This document shows positions 9,301 through 17,072 of a stretch of 63,052 nucleotides of DNA, piece by piece. The stretch covers positions 1 through 63,052 of the forward strand of contig CAIXJC010000003.1 in NCBI GenBank assembly GCA_903919715.1, given 5' to 3'. This DNA comes from an uncultured bacterium (GTDB lineage Bacteria; Planctomycetota; Phycisphaerae; Phycisphaerales; SM1A02). A program made the position numbers and the translations under genes. Position 1 is the stretch's first letter. The number at the start of each line of letters is the position of its first letter. Under the pieces are notes generated by a model. That model worked only from the letters and a program-made list of their open reading frames with translations. It was not told the DNA's origin and did not search any database.

Positions 9301-9949
9301 TCGTCCCCGTGGTCTCCATCGTCACCGAAACAAGAATTGGCATATCACGGACAGTTCGTCGCGCCGCATCCAGGGCTTCCAAGCATGCGGTCACCGCGCA
9401 TTTGATCTGGAGCAAATCCTGGCAGGTCTCGATCATGAAACAATCCGCGCCACCATCGATCAGCCCGCGCGCCTGCTCTCGATATGAATCCATCATCACC
9501 GACCACGACGCTTGACCAAGCGTGATGAGTTTGGTTCCAGGCCCCATTGATCCAGCAACAAAGCGTGGCCGACTCGGCTGGGAATATTTGTCGCATGCGG
9601 CACGCGCGACCTGCGCAGCTTCAACATTCAGGTCATAGACCCATCCAACCATCTCGGCATCAAAGTCCGCCGCGACAAGTTTGTTCGTTCCAAATGTGTC
9701 CGTCTCGACAACGTCGGCACCTGCCGCCAAAAAACTTTCGTGGATGCGCTGAATCATGTCGGGCCTGGAGCGCACCAAAATGTCCGTACAGTTGTCACGA
9801 CCGAGATAATCAGAAGGCTTACAGTCGGCGCACGCATGGATGGACGTTCCCATTGCACCGTCAAAGACGAGGGTCCGCAGATCGAGTTGGCCAAGGAATG
9901 TTTGGGGCACGGGCAGAGAGTATCGGCGATCTGCCCTCTGCGCCATCAT
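6323..9949 (-). CDS. metH: Cobalamin-dependent methionine synthase
   Basis: MetH transfers the methyl group of 5-methyltetrahydrofolate to homocysteine through bound cobalamin. The 1208-residue protein is complete. The homocysteine domain comes first (about 15-330, with zinc ligands in GLNCATGP and GGCCGTTPEH). The pterin-binding domain (about 350-610) follows, then the cobalamin domain (about 640-890) with the lower-ligand motif DVHDIGKN, and the AdoMet reactivation domain (about 930-1208, ending ENYQIDPEQSTSAIIVHHPQAKYF). Two ATG codons stand in tandem at the start (9949 and 9946). The 65 bp separating it from the divergent S41 gene hold no cobalamin riboswitch that I can see. crcB follows 45 bp downstream and may be co-transcribed. 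Confidence 0.97.
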   Translation of the reverse strand: MMAQRADRRYSLPVPQTFLGQLDLRTLVFDGAMGTSIHACADCKPSDYLGRDNCTDILVRSRPDMIQRIHESFLAAGADVVETDTFGTNKLVAADFDAEMVGWVYDLNVEAAQVARAACDKYSQPSRPRFVAGSMGPGTKLITLGQASWSVMMDSYREQARGLIDGGADCFMIETCQDLLQIKCAVTACLEALDAARRTVRDMPILVSVTMETTGTMLLGSDIHAVVNALRPFPIASLGLNCATGPTEMTPHLAYIAKHWNRPFSVVPNAGLPILVEGRTEYPLRPDDFSIAMRRFVEEFGANIVGGCCGTTPEHIAALRKVVPWSAAKPNRAIDLPVPACSSLYTETEFRQDNSFLIVAERTNANGSKKFKTLLDAEDWDGLASMAKEELRDGSHVLDVCVDFVGRDGVRDMSETVARFVRQVNAPLMIDSTQADVIEAGLQHAPGRCIVNSINLEDGEERMNRICPLLKKYGAACVALTIDEDPQAGMAKTAARKLEIAERIHDLFTRKWGLDECDLFWDPLTFTIATGNADDRRLGLETLEGIRLISQRFPRCSIILGLSNISFGLKPAARAVLNSVFLHEARARGLTAAIVHVSRILPESKIPAEHWQAAQWLVFDRRGADRPEGQPESFDPLLHFISLFPDGASAVQAAPMETLTIEDRLQRHIVDGEEKSLEASLDEALKVYSPLAIINDYLLAGMKTVGELFGAGRMQLPFVLQSASVMKKAVAFLQPHMERIGMDAKPKATIVLATVAGDVHDIGKNLVDIILSNNGYKVHNIGIKQSLAQILDAWRNTASDVIGMSGLLVKSVTVMEENLREMNRQEIRVPVMLGGAALTRHYAEGHLRKVYQGELYYGRDAFEGLSVCEAIAGGTLKQINGEIDARLAKRAAVDAKVKASALRASEMTAVGVASKTNEFDAAFPDTANCATGTTVGGPLVHDNVIPNPPFWGSRLVERLDLDMIYPFINRTALFRGQWGFRRGDFDDAAYARFLSDEVEPILARLKIECRQEKILRPAVVWGYFPCNSVDRDLVVYDPVDQDREIERFTFPRQKSGRQISISDFFLPVSSGQRDVLALTCVTMGSEASIRAKSLFERNQYTEYLYLHGIGVECAEALAEMWHKRVRMELGFSHEDDPKIERLFQQHYRGSRYSFGYPACPDMADQEKLFRLLQPERIGCVLTENYQIDPEQSTSAIIVHHPQAKYFSA

Positions 9950-10014
9950 TCATCCGGATAAACGGATGGATTGTCATTTGCCCGCTTTTTCTGCCAGATG
10001 CGATACTGCTACTT

Positions 10015-11439
10015 ATGCGATTGAGCTTCATTTCTTGCACCATCGCCTTGGCGGCGATTTGTTCCCTTCATGGATGCCACGATGTGCCGAAGGCTGCATC
10101 AACACCAGCACCTGCGCAAGCGAAGATGCCAACAGAGGATTCGCAAGCATTGCTCAACGGCATGGTCTTTGATCAGGTGTGGGTCATCATTCGTGATACT
10201 CACCCAGATCCTTCCATCAATCAGGGACAGTGGAACGATATGCGACTGGAATATCGTGACCGAGCGGTAGCCGCAACGGACGCAGAAACCTTTCGAACTG
10301 TTTTGCGGGACATGCTTCAGACACTTGGCGAAAGTCACTTTGCAATCATTCCCAATTCGGTCTCTGGCTCCCCAGGTGCGAGCGGCGGCTGGTCAGGAAT
10401 CACCATGCAGGTACTCGAGGGTGATGCAATCGTCACCCGTGTCGCCGCCAACAGTCCGGCAGCGATCGCAGGGATCAAGACTGGCTGGAAGCTCATCTCA
10501 TCTGACGGTGATCCGATCGAACCCATCATCAGAGAATTTGGCGCGCCGCGAACTTCGCTCGAGCGACTCGCACGCGATCAGGCGATCTCTGCATTCATCG
10601 GCGGCCGTCCAGGAATGAGCCCCAAGTATCTCTTTACTGACTCGAGTGGAATAGGCCACGAGATCGTGATCACATTCGAAGACCCACCTGGCCAATTAGT
10701 GACAATGGGAAATTTGCCGCCATTTGCTGCGGAATCGGAGTGGTCATGGTTGACAGACGAGCAGATAAAAAGCGTCGGAGGAGATCCGTCGAAGACCGGA
10801 CACATTGGATATCTGCGCTTCAGCGTTTGGCTGACGGCGCTCTCGCCAGCGATCGATGACGCACTCACAGCCTTTCGAAGTGCGGACGGAATTGTCATCG
10901 ACCTTCGAAGCAACCCCGGTGGACTTGGATTGATGGCGACTGGTGTTGCCGGACATTTTCTCCAAGAACCGACTTCGCTTGGAACGATGCATGGTCGTGA
11001 CATGAAGATCGACTTCCGTACCAATCCTCGGACGGTGGATCGTGCGGGAAATTCGATCGGAATATGTACATGTCCCGTTGCGATCCTCGTCGATGGACAT
11101 ACAGGAAGCACCTCGGAGATTTTTGCGGCTGGCTTGCTGGACCTCCACCGTGCTCAACCATTCGGCCAGACGACCGCTGGCGCAGCGCTTCCCGCGACGA
11201 CTCACAATTTGAAGAATGGCGATGTTCTGCTTCACGCGATTGGTGACTTCCGAACACCATCGGGCAATCTGGTTGAAGGCGAAGGGGTGAAGCAGCAGAT
11301 CGGCACACCTCCAACTCGAGGCGACTACACTTCCTCCCCCGATTGCGAACTTCGAGATGCGCTCCACTGGATCGCACGAGAAAGATCTGAAGGTAGGACT
11401 GAATCGAAGAAACCACTGGAAAGCACGAAAACACCATGA
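10015..11439 (+). CDS. S41-type PDZ protease-like lipoprotein
   Basis: The 474-residue protein begins with a lipoprotein signal peptide (MRLSFISCTIALAAICSLHGC, lipobox LHGC with Cys21), so it is probably anchored in a membrane facing the periplasm. A PDZ domain lies at about 125-180 (GITMQVLEGDAIVTRVAANSPAAIAGIKTG). The S41/C-terminal processing protease core follows, with GYLRF, VIDLRSNPGG and the nucleophile region GHTGSTSEIFAAGL. Where CtpA enzymes have the dyad lysine (GxKTFGKG), this protein reads GQTTAG, so it lacks that lysine; it may use another base, as in tricorn-like proteases, or be inactive. The reading frame is open upstream, but the ATG at 10015 starts the signal peptide. Its stop overlaps the next gene by ATGA, heading a four-gene coupled operon. 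Confidence 0.87.
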   Translation: MRLSFISCTIALAAICSLHGCHDVPKAASTPAPAQAKMPTEDSQALLNGMVFDQVWVIIRDTHPDPSINQGQWNDMRLEYRDRAVAATDAETFRTVLRDMLQTLGESHFAIIPNSVSGSPGASGGWSGITMQVLEGDAIVTRVAANSPAAIAGIKTGWKLISSDGDPIEPIIREFGAPRTSLERLARDQAISAFIGGRPGMSPKYLFTDSSGIGHEIVITFEDPPGQLVTMGNLPPFAAESEWSWLTDEQIKSVGGDPSKTGHIGYLRFSVWLTALSPAIDDALTAFRSADGIVIDLRSNPGGLGLMATGVAGHFLQEPTSLGTMHGRDMKIDFRTNPRTVDRAGNSIGICTCPVAILVDGHTGSTSEIFAAGLLDLHRAQPFGQTTAGAALPATTHNLKNGDVLLHAIGDFRTPSGNLVEGEGVKQQIGTPPTRGDYTSSPDCELRDALHWIARERSEGRTESKKPLESTKTP

Positions 11440-12341
11440 AGAACTCAGCCACAACACTCCAACTCGCAACCTTCTTTGTAACCACTGCAACTCTCCTCGC
11501 ATCACCAACCATTGCGCTTGGACAAAAGGTCGCGCCAACTGCAGCACCAACTCCAGCGCCGCCTCCTGCTCCAGCGCCAGCCGCAACCGCTGCCCCATTA
11601 CCAACGGCCGATGCGATCTTCGCAAGAGCTGTCACCGCCAGCGGTGGCGCAGACCTCATCCGTATGCAGACATCCCGAACACAAACGGGGACGATTGAAA
11701 TGGCTGCGCAGTCTCTCAAAGGAACAATCGTCACGAAGTCCGTTGATCCAAACATGTTGCTCATCGAGACTGACATTCCCAGCTTCGGCAAGATTCGACA
11801 AGGCGTCAATGGAACCGTTGGTTGGGCCATCGATCCGATGCGTGGTGCGAGCCTGATGACGGCTGACGAAGTTGCACGAATCACGCGCGAGTCCAGTATC
11901 GCAGCCGAACTGAACCCTGCCGTTGGGTGTGATGCGCCAGTTGTCGAAGAACAGACTTCCTTTGGAGGCGAGCCATGCTTCAAGGTCAAGCTCAAGTGTG
12001 GCCAAGATGTTTCTTCGCGCTTCTACAGCGTCAATTCTGGACTCCTCATCGGCTCAGTTGCGTCAGTAAAATCATCGATGGGCGAGTTTGAAGTGACCAC
12101 AATCAACAAGAATTTCGAGGCGTTTTCTGGCCGAATGATCGCGAAAGTCCAGGACAATTCGATGATGGGTCAAGTGCAAACCCTGACGATCTCAGCGGTC
12201 GACTTCGGGCCCATTGACCCTGCTGCATTTGCGCTCCCACCTGAAATTCAAGCACTCGTGAAGGCCGCAAAGAATCCTTCACCAGCGCCAACAACACCGC
12301 CGCATGCGCCGGTAGCACCAACGATACCAGCAAAGAAGTGA
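11436..12341 (+). CDS. Secreted LolA-like protein
   Basis: The 301-residue product has an N-terminal signal peptide (about 1-29, cleavage near ALG-QK), then a Pro/Ala-rich linker (about 32-56) and a beta-rich domain. The segment FARAVTASGGADLIRMQTSRTQTGTIEM and the later GTVGWAIDPMRGASLMTADE resemble proteins annotated as LolA-like or outer-membrane lipoprotein-sorting proteins, which bind lipid or lipoprotein chains in a beta-barrel half-shell. A second Pro/Ala-rich tail closes the protein. It is coupled to the S41 lipoprotein gene upstream (ATGA) and to the ABC ATPase gene downstream (GTGA), so it may be the periplasmic partner of that transporter. The LolA relation is by pattern only. Confidence 0.8.
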   Translation: MKNSATTLQLATFFVTTATLLASPTIALGQKVAPTAAPTPAPPPAPAPAATAAPLPTADAIFARAVTASGGADLIRMQTSRTQTGTIEMAAQSLKGTIVTKSVDPNMLLIETDIPSFGKIRQGVNGTVGWAIDPMRGASLMTADEVARITRESSIAAELNPAVGCDAPVVEEQTSFGGEPCFKVKLKCGQDVSSRFYSVNSGLLIGSVASVKSSMGEFEVTTINKNFEAFSGRMIAKVQDNSMMGQVQTLTISAVDFGPIDPAAFALPPEIQALVKAAKNPSPAPTTPPHAPVAPTIPAKK

Positions 12342-13315
12342 GCAACATCGTCACGAATACGGCGAGCGAACCAGCAGTCATTCTTCGAGGCGTCAAGAAA
12401 CGCTTCGGAGCAGTGGAAGCTGTTCGTGAACTTGACTTGGAAGTAGAGCGAGGCGCACTCGTTGGATTGCTCGGTCCCAATGGCGCTGGCAAAAGCACGG
12501 CGATACGAATGATCATGTCTCTCATTCGTCCCGACCGCGGAGAACTTCGCGTGCTCGGCGGCGATGCCCTCGACGCAAAGGACCGCATCGGATATCTGCC
12601 CGAAGAGCGAGGGCTCTATCGACGAATGCGCGTTGGAGAATTCCTCATCTATCTCGGACGGCTCAAAGGACTGCCACGACACGGTCTCACTGCTCGCGTC
12701 GAAGGCTGGCTTGAGCGAATTGAATTGCCCGGAGTCTTTCGATCACGATGCCAAGAACTCAGCAAGGGAATGCAGCAGAAAGTGCAATTTATCGGCGCCG
12801 TTCTGCATGAACCAGATCTCATTGTGCTTGATGAGCCATTCTCTGGACTCGATCCCATGAACGCGCGGATCCTTATAACCACCGTACAGGATCTACACCG
12901 TCAAGGTCGCACCATCTTTCTCTCAACACATCAGATGGCGCAAGCCGAACAGTTGTGCGAGCGAGTCGTGCTGATCAATCGCGGCGAAAAGATTCTCGAC
13001 GCATCGACACGGGAAGTGACGCAGCGATTCTCACCGCGTGCGGTCGAGATCGAACCCCTCGCTGGCGTCGAGGCTGCTCGCATCGCACTTGAATCAATCC
13101 GAGGGATCGAATCAGTTCGCACCGCCGAGGATGGCCGAACGGCCGTCATGATTGTCGATGAACACACGGATCCCCATTTCGTCATGGGCGTCGCTCTCGC
13201 CGCTGTCCCCTGTCGACGAATCGAAATCGCGCGTGTTTCGCTCGACGATGTCTTTGTCCGTTTGGTCACAGAGCACGGCGGTCACGCACGACAACCAGCG
13301 CGAGGTGCAGCGTGA
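12338..13315 (+). CDS. ABC transporter ATP-binding protein (NatA-like)
   Basis: This is the ATPase subunit of an ABC-2 type exporter, with 325 residues. The Walker A GPNGAGKST (near 51), Q-loop replacement YLPEERGLY, signature LSKGMQQK, Walker B LIVLDEPFSGLD and switch His in STHQM are all present. The C-terminal 100 residues form the regulatory domain usual in NatA/DUF4162-type ATPases. The start is a GTG that overlaps the stop of the LolA-like gene, and its own stop overlaps the GTG of the permease gene. Such pairs are described as sodium or drug/antibiotic exporters; the substrate here cannot be read from the sequence, but the linkage to a protease lipoprotein and a lipid-binding-like protein points to envelope transport. 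Confidence 0.92.
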   Translation: MSNIVTNTASEPAVILRGVKKRFGAVEAVRELDLEVERGALVGLLGPNGAGKSTAIRMIMSLIRPDRGELRVLGGDALDAKDRIGYLPEERGLYRRMRVGEFLIYLGRLKGLPRHGLTARVEGWLERIELPGVFRSRCQELSKGMQQKVQFIGAVLHEPDLIVLDEPFSGLDPMNARILITTVQDLHRQGRTIFLSTHQMAQAEQLCERVVLINRGEKILDASTREVTQRFSPRAVEIEPLAGVEAARIALESIRGIESVRTAEDGRTAVMIVDEHTDPHFVMGVALAAVPCRRIEIARVSLDDVFVRLVTEHGGHARQPARGAA

Positions 13316-14700
13316 GCGCCACAAACAAGTCAAGCGGCTTTCGCTTCTCACGCATCATGACGATTGCGTCGCGAGAATTCCGTCACACCGTGCTCACCAA
13401 AGGCTTCATCTTTGGAGCAATTCTCTTTCCGATGTTGATGTTTGTCGTCATCGGCGTGATGCCTTTCCTGATCTCGAACGATCAAGTCCCCGTTCGTGGG
13501 ACGATCGTGGTGGCAGATTCGGATGGGTCGGTTGCACGTGCAATCGAGATTGCGTTCGCTGGCTATAAGAAACCAAAGGACGCCGAGAAACCCTCATCCG
13601 CTACGGCGATCAGCGATGTGCTTTCAAAGTCACAGCGGGGCGATCTTCAAGGACTCGACGCACTCACCGACATAACGACAACCGTCGAAGTCACTGTGCG
13701 GCGTATGTCAATCGATGACGATCTCGCGGCGATACGCGATCAAGTTCAAAGTGGCGAACTGCTCGCGCTCGTCGAGATTCCAGCAGTCCTCCTTGCGGCA
13801 GATCCTCCCACCGATGCCGACATTTCACTTCTCGTTCCGTCGAATTCTCCAGCCAAGACCACTGGACTTTTCGCACGGGTCGCCCGCCAAGCAACAGTCG
13901 CCGCACGCGTCGAACGTACGGGAACCGATCTCGCCAAGGCACTCTCTCTCGTGCGCGAACCTCGTGCAGAAACAGCACGCCTGACAAGCACTGGCGAGCA
14001 CGCGAAAGAGAATCTCGAATTGCGCTTCATGATCCCCGGCGGATTCATGATGCTCATGTGGATCGCCGCATTCACGAGCGCCAATCAATTGCTGACGACA
14101 ACGATTGAAGAAAAATCAAGCAAGGTGATCGAAGTCCTGCTCTCCGCAACAAGTCCGCTGGAATTGCTTGCGGGCAAGATTCTCGGGCAAAGTTTCGTCA
14201 GCCTACTGATGCTCTCGACCTATGGAGCCGCGGGAATCGCTGGCCTTGCATTCCTGACGATGCTCGACATTGTCCCACTCATGAGTTTGGTCCTCTTCCT
14301 CTTCTGGTTCTTACTTGCTTATTTCATGGTCGCCGCAATTATGGCGGCAGTTGGAAGTGCGGTCAGCGATCTGCGTGAGGCTCAATCGCTCGTGCAACCC
14401 GCCATGATTGTCATGATGGTTCCGTTGCTGCTCTGGCTTCCCATCTCGGAAAATCCAACTGGTTGGTTAGCGACCATCACGAGTTTCGTTCCACCCATTG
14501 GTCCATTCGTCATGGTTTTGCGCACCACTGGCGCTGTGGAGCCGATTCCACCTTGGCAAATCGGGCTCGCGCTCGCAGTCAACGGAGTCTCGACCGTTGC
14601 GCTCGTTTGGATTGCATCGCGAGTCTTTCGAATCGGCGTGCTTATGCAGGGAAAACCACCCACGCCGATGGAATTGCTGCGCTGGGCACGCACTCGCTAA
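13312..14700 (+). CDS. ABC-2 type permease (NatB-like)
   Basis: The 462-residue membrane subunit pairs with the ATPase encoded just upstream. One helix (about 30-50, FIFGAILFPMLMFVVIGVMPFLI) is followed by a large extracytoplasmic domain (about 55-235) and then a bundle of five or six helices in the C-terminal half (LMLMWIAAF, FVSLLMLSTYGAAGIAGLAFLTML, LMSLVLFLFWFLLAYFMVAAIMAAV and others). The EEKSSKVIEVLLSATSPLELLAGKILG segment is the typical NatB/ABC-2 coupling motif. The GTG start overlaps the stop of the ATPase gene. It is the last gene of the coupled operon; 57 bp later the HIT gene begins. Confidence 0.9.
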   Translation: MSATNKSSGFRFSRIMTIASREFRHTVLTKGFIFGAILFPMLMFVVIGVMPFLISNDQVPVRGTIVVADSDGSVARAIEIAFAGYKKPKDAEKPSSATAISDVLSKSQRGDLQGLDALTDITTTVEVTVRRMSIDDDLAAIRDQVQSGELLALVEIPAVLLAADPPTDADISLLVPSNSPAKTTGLFARVARQATVAARVERTGTDLAKALSLVREPRAETARLTSTGEHAKENLELRFMIPGGFMMLMWIAAFTSANQLLTTTIEEKSSKVIEVLLSATSPLELLAGKILGQSFVSLLMLSTYGAAGIAGLAFLTMLDIVPLMSLVLFLFWFLLAYFMVAAIMAAVGSAVSDLREAQSLVQPAMIVMMVPLLLWLPISENPTGWLATITSFVPPIGPFVMVLRTTGAVEPIPPWQIGLALAVNGVSTVALVWIASRVFRIGVLMQGKPPTPMELLRWARTR

Positions 14701-14757
14701 CACGCATCGCATGCGAATCCACCGACGACCACCCCCTGCTTCTACTATGGTGTTGCG

Positions 14758-15279
14758 ATGACGAACAAAGACTTGTGGGCGCCGTGGCGAATGACCTATC
14801 TGCGCGAACTCGAATCGCGCGAAACTGACATTCGTACCGCGGGCGTCTCTCCCGCAACAAACTTTCTGCGAGCCGCTTGGGATGATGCGAAGAACGATCA
14901 CCTACATCATGTCATCTTTCGAAATGCGAATGGGCTCATCATGCTCAATCGATATCCATATGCAAATGGGCACGTGTTGATTGCGCTCGCTGACCCTCGC
15001 CCGACATTGATGGATTATTCTTCTTCTCAGCGTGCGCAACTGTGGGAACTCGTCGACATCGCCGTCGACCTTGTCGAACGCGGGCTCCATCCACAAGGAG
15101 TCAATGTGGGACTCAACCAAGGTCGTGCAGCTGGTGCTGGATTGCCAGAACATCTGCATGTGCATGTCGTTCCGCGCTGGGGCGGCGACACGAATTTCAT
15201 GGCGACCATTGGAGAAGTGCGCGTCGTTCCAGATTCCTTGGAACAAAGCTGGCGGATTCTTCGCGACGTCGTACGGTAA
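14758..15279 (+). CDS. HIT family nucleotide hydrolase/phosphorylase
   Basis: The 173-residue protein carries the histidine triad in EHLHVHVVPRW, followed by GGDTNFM, which is typical of the Ap4A phosphorylase/HIT branch found in actinobacteria and planctomycetes. Such enzymes split dinucleoside polyphosphates or nucleoside phosphoramidates through a His-AMP intermediate. The N-terminal LWAPWRMTYL is also characteristic of this branch. The ATG start at 14758 is the first reasonable one. A candidate non-coding RNA of the opposite strand ends right behind the stop codon. Confidence 0.9.
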   Translation: MTNKDLWAPWRMTYLRELESRETDIRTAGVSPATNFLRAAWDDAKNDHLHHVIFRNANGLIMLNRYPYANGHVLIALADPRPTLMDYSSSQRAQLWELVDIAVDLVERGLHPQGVNVGLNQGRAAGAGLPEHLHVHVVPRWGGDTNFMATIGEVRVVPDSLEQSWRILRDVVR

Positions 15280-15290
15280 AAGGCGATGAC

Positions 15291-15522
15291 GGATCCCGCC
15301 GGTCATTCGAGCACGCTCGCGGTCAAGATCCGAAGATCGGCGACCGAAATTGGCCGGTGAGCTCGAACCCAACTCGCAGGTGGGTTCGACGTCCGTCGAT
15401 CCCGATCTTCCACTCAGCGCAATGCTGGAGGCTTGATCTTCGTCGCAGAGCAGCGATCCCGTGGGTTCGTGCAAGGTTCGAGCGCTTATGAGCCAATCAA
15501 CGCCGGCGGGACCCGACATCGC
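15291..15522 (-). ncRNA. Candidate rod-shaped structured RNA
   Basis: No protein fits this gap, but read on the minus strand it folds into one long interrupted hairpin. The nested helices, 5' side then 3' side, are: 15514-15503 with 15302-15291 (12 bp, one G-U); 15484-15479 with 15319-15314 (6 bp); 15440-15435 with 15330-15325 (6 bp); 15410-15402 with 15340-15332 (9 bp); 15398-15395 with 15344-15341 (4 bp); and 15388-15381 with 15371-15364 (8 bp, 9-nt loop). The G-U pair in the closing helix would be an A-C mismatch on the plus strand, which supports minus-strand transcription. A promoter-like pair lies just upstream. The rod with a large 5'-side bulge recalls 6S RNA, but I see no proof of that family. 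Confidence 0.45.
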
Positions 15523-15528
15523 AGCAAT

Positions 15529-15557
15529 ACTGTATCGCCCCCAACACGCGTCGTAAA
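15529..15557 (-). promoter_or_regulatory. Promoter candidate for the structured RNA
   Basis: On the minus strand TTTACG (15557-15552) and TACAGT (15534-15529) are separated by 17 bp, matching sigma-70 spacing with four of six consensus bases in each box. Transcription would start near 15522, exactly before the closing helix of the RNA candidate. Confidence 0.35.
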
Positions 15558-15605
15558 ATTTCTTCCTACCCTTGGGCAAGTTGTTTCTGCCTCGCTCATA
15601 TTGAA

Positions 15606-16973
15606 TTGGAACTTCGCGTGCAAATCCCTGGAACCCGTTTTTTCTTTGCAAAACTAAACGACTTTGTCGCGGGATTCCATCCCCGATCCTTGCCGCCAAT
15701 GCTTCGCGCGAATTATGCACGCGAACTTTTCTCTTGGTTCCTCCTGCCGCTCATGCTCGGCGCGCTCGAGGGTGGAACGATGGCAATCATCGTTAAGAAA
15801 ATGTTTGCAGGCGTACCGGGAATCGGACCAGCAGAACTTGACTTTGCTGTCGCTGCGGTCAGCGCAGCACCCAATGTCGCAAACCTCACAAGTTTCATTT
15901 GGGCTGGACTTGCGCACGGGCGACAAAAAGTGCAATTCATCAGCCGCCTTCAACTTGCGACATGTTGTTGTGTCGCACTCGTTGCGTTCATCCCACTCAA
16001 CTTGATCGGGCTTGCAGCGCTTACTTTGCTGATCTTGATTTCGCGCATTGCATGGACTGGGGTCATCACGATTCGAACCGCAGTCTGGCGAAACAACTAC
16101 CCACGAGCAAATCGGGCACTCATTGCAGGAAAAATGGCCATGGTTCAAGCCGTTGTTCTTGCACTTGCGGGATTCGTGATCGGCGAGGCGATGGACATTG
16201 CGCCAGAAAGTTTTCGCTATCTCTATCCAATGCTCGCCCTTGCGGGGTTCGCAGGAAATGCGATCTATAGAAAGGTACGACTGCGCGGCCAGCGCCGCCT
16301 ACAACGCGCCGAGCAAGATGGACGGGCACGCGGCGAGGCGCATCTCGATCCACGGCGGCTCTTCGCACTCTTGCGAGAAGATCGCTTCTATGCGCGCTTC
16401 ATGTGGTGGATGTCCGTCTTTGGACTTGGCAATCTCATGATGGGTCCTCCACAAGTCATCGTTCTCAACGATCAATTTCATACTTCCTACTTGCAGGGAA
16501 TTCTTGCGACCACCGTCATTCCATTATTAGTCATGCCACTCGCGATCCCTGCATGGTCCCGTTTTCTTTCACGATCGCATGTCGTCGCCTTTCGGTCAGT
16601 CCACGGATGGACGTTTGTGCTTGCCGCCGCAGCGATGTGGTTAGCGACGCTTTTCCACTCCCTCGAGCTGATGTATTTTTCAAGCGTTCTGCTTGGATTT
16701 GGATTTGCGGGAGGTTCGCTTGCATGGAATCTTGGACATCACGACTTCGCCCCTGCGCACCGAGATAGCGAATACATGGCTCTTCATGTCACTCTCAATG
16801 GCATTCGGGGGGCGATTGCGCCGTTTCTAGCCGTCGCTCTGTACTTCCCGATGGCGCGCGCTGGCTGGGGAGCGTGGTTCTTTTTTATCTGCTTCCTAAT
16901 CAACTTGGCTGGACTTCTTGGGTTTATGTCGATGCGACGAGACATACCCGTGCGAAAACCGCACGAAATCTGA
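15606..16973 (+). CDS. MFS-like membrane transporter
   Basis: The protein is an integral membrane protein with about twelve hydrophobic segments, arranged as two bundles of six around a basic central loop (about 225-260). It resembles major facilitator superfamily members seen in planctomycetes, but no substrate motif is clear. The listed start is a TTG at 15606; an ATG at 15699 would remove 31 residues and starts closer to the first helix (ELFSWFLLPLMLGALEGGT). Neither has a good Shine-Dalgarno sequence, so the start is uncertain. The 3' end contains a hairpin (CGTGCG/CGCACG) just before the rpsA promoter region. Confidence 0.8.
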   Translation: MELRVQIPGTRFFFAKLNDFVAGFHPRSLPPMLRANYARELFSWFLLPLMLGALEGGTMAIIVKKMFAGVPGIGPAELDFAVAAVSAAPNVANLTSFIWAGLAHGRQKVQFISRLQLATCCCVALVAFIPLNLIGLAALTLLILISRIAWTGVITIRTAVWRNNYPRANRALIAGKMAMVQAVVLALAGFVIGEAMDIAPESFRYLYPMLALAGFAGNAIYRKVRLRGQRRLQRAEQDGRARGEAHLDPRRLFALLREDRFYARFMWWMSVFGLGNLMMGPPQVIVLNDQFHTSYLQGILATTVIPLLVMPLAIPAWSRFLSRSHVVAFRSVHGWTFVLAAAAMWLATLFHSLELMYFSSVLLGFGFAGGSLAWNLGHHDFAPAHRDSEYMALHVTLNGIRGAIAPFLAVALYFPMARAGWGAWFFFICFLINLAGLLGFMSMRRDIPVRKPHEI

Positions 16974-17072
16974 TATATTCACCGACCCGCCACTGAGAAC
17001 GTCTCGGAGGCACCCCGCCTTGCGGTCGAGCAGCGTGCCCGATCCGCGCATTTTGGAACGCACCCCCCCACC
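16971..17072 (+). promoter_or_regulatory. rpsA promoter region and leader
   Basis: A TATATT box lies at about 16973-16978, overlapping the end of the MFS gene, and an untranslated stretch of some 90 bases leads to rpsA. The leader contains a short GAGA/TCTC hairpin near 16995 and no obvious strong Shine-Dalgarno before the ATG, which is common for S1 genes. I cannot fix the -35 box. Confidence 0.35.

Noticed and set aside
9950..10014. Cobalamin riboswitch before metH
   Set aside because: Only 65 bp separate metH from the divergent S41 gene and no B12-box pattern is visible.
10950..11625. Minus-strand frames opposite the S41 and LolA-like genes
   Set aside because: These are antisense shadows of genes with clear signal peptides and motifs.
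15351..15388. tRNA-like T-arm (TTCGAGC/GGTTCG) in the RNA candidate
   Set aside because: No acceptor stem or anticodon arm fits around it; the bases are used by the long rod structure.
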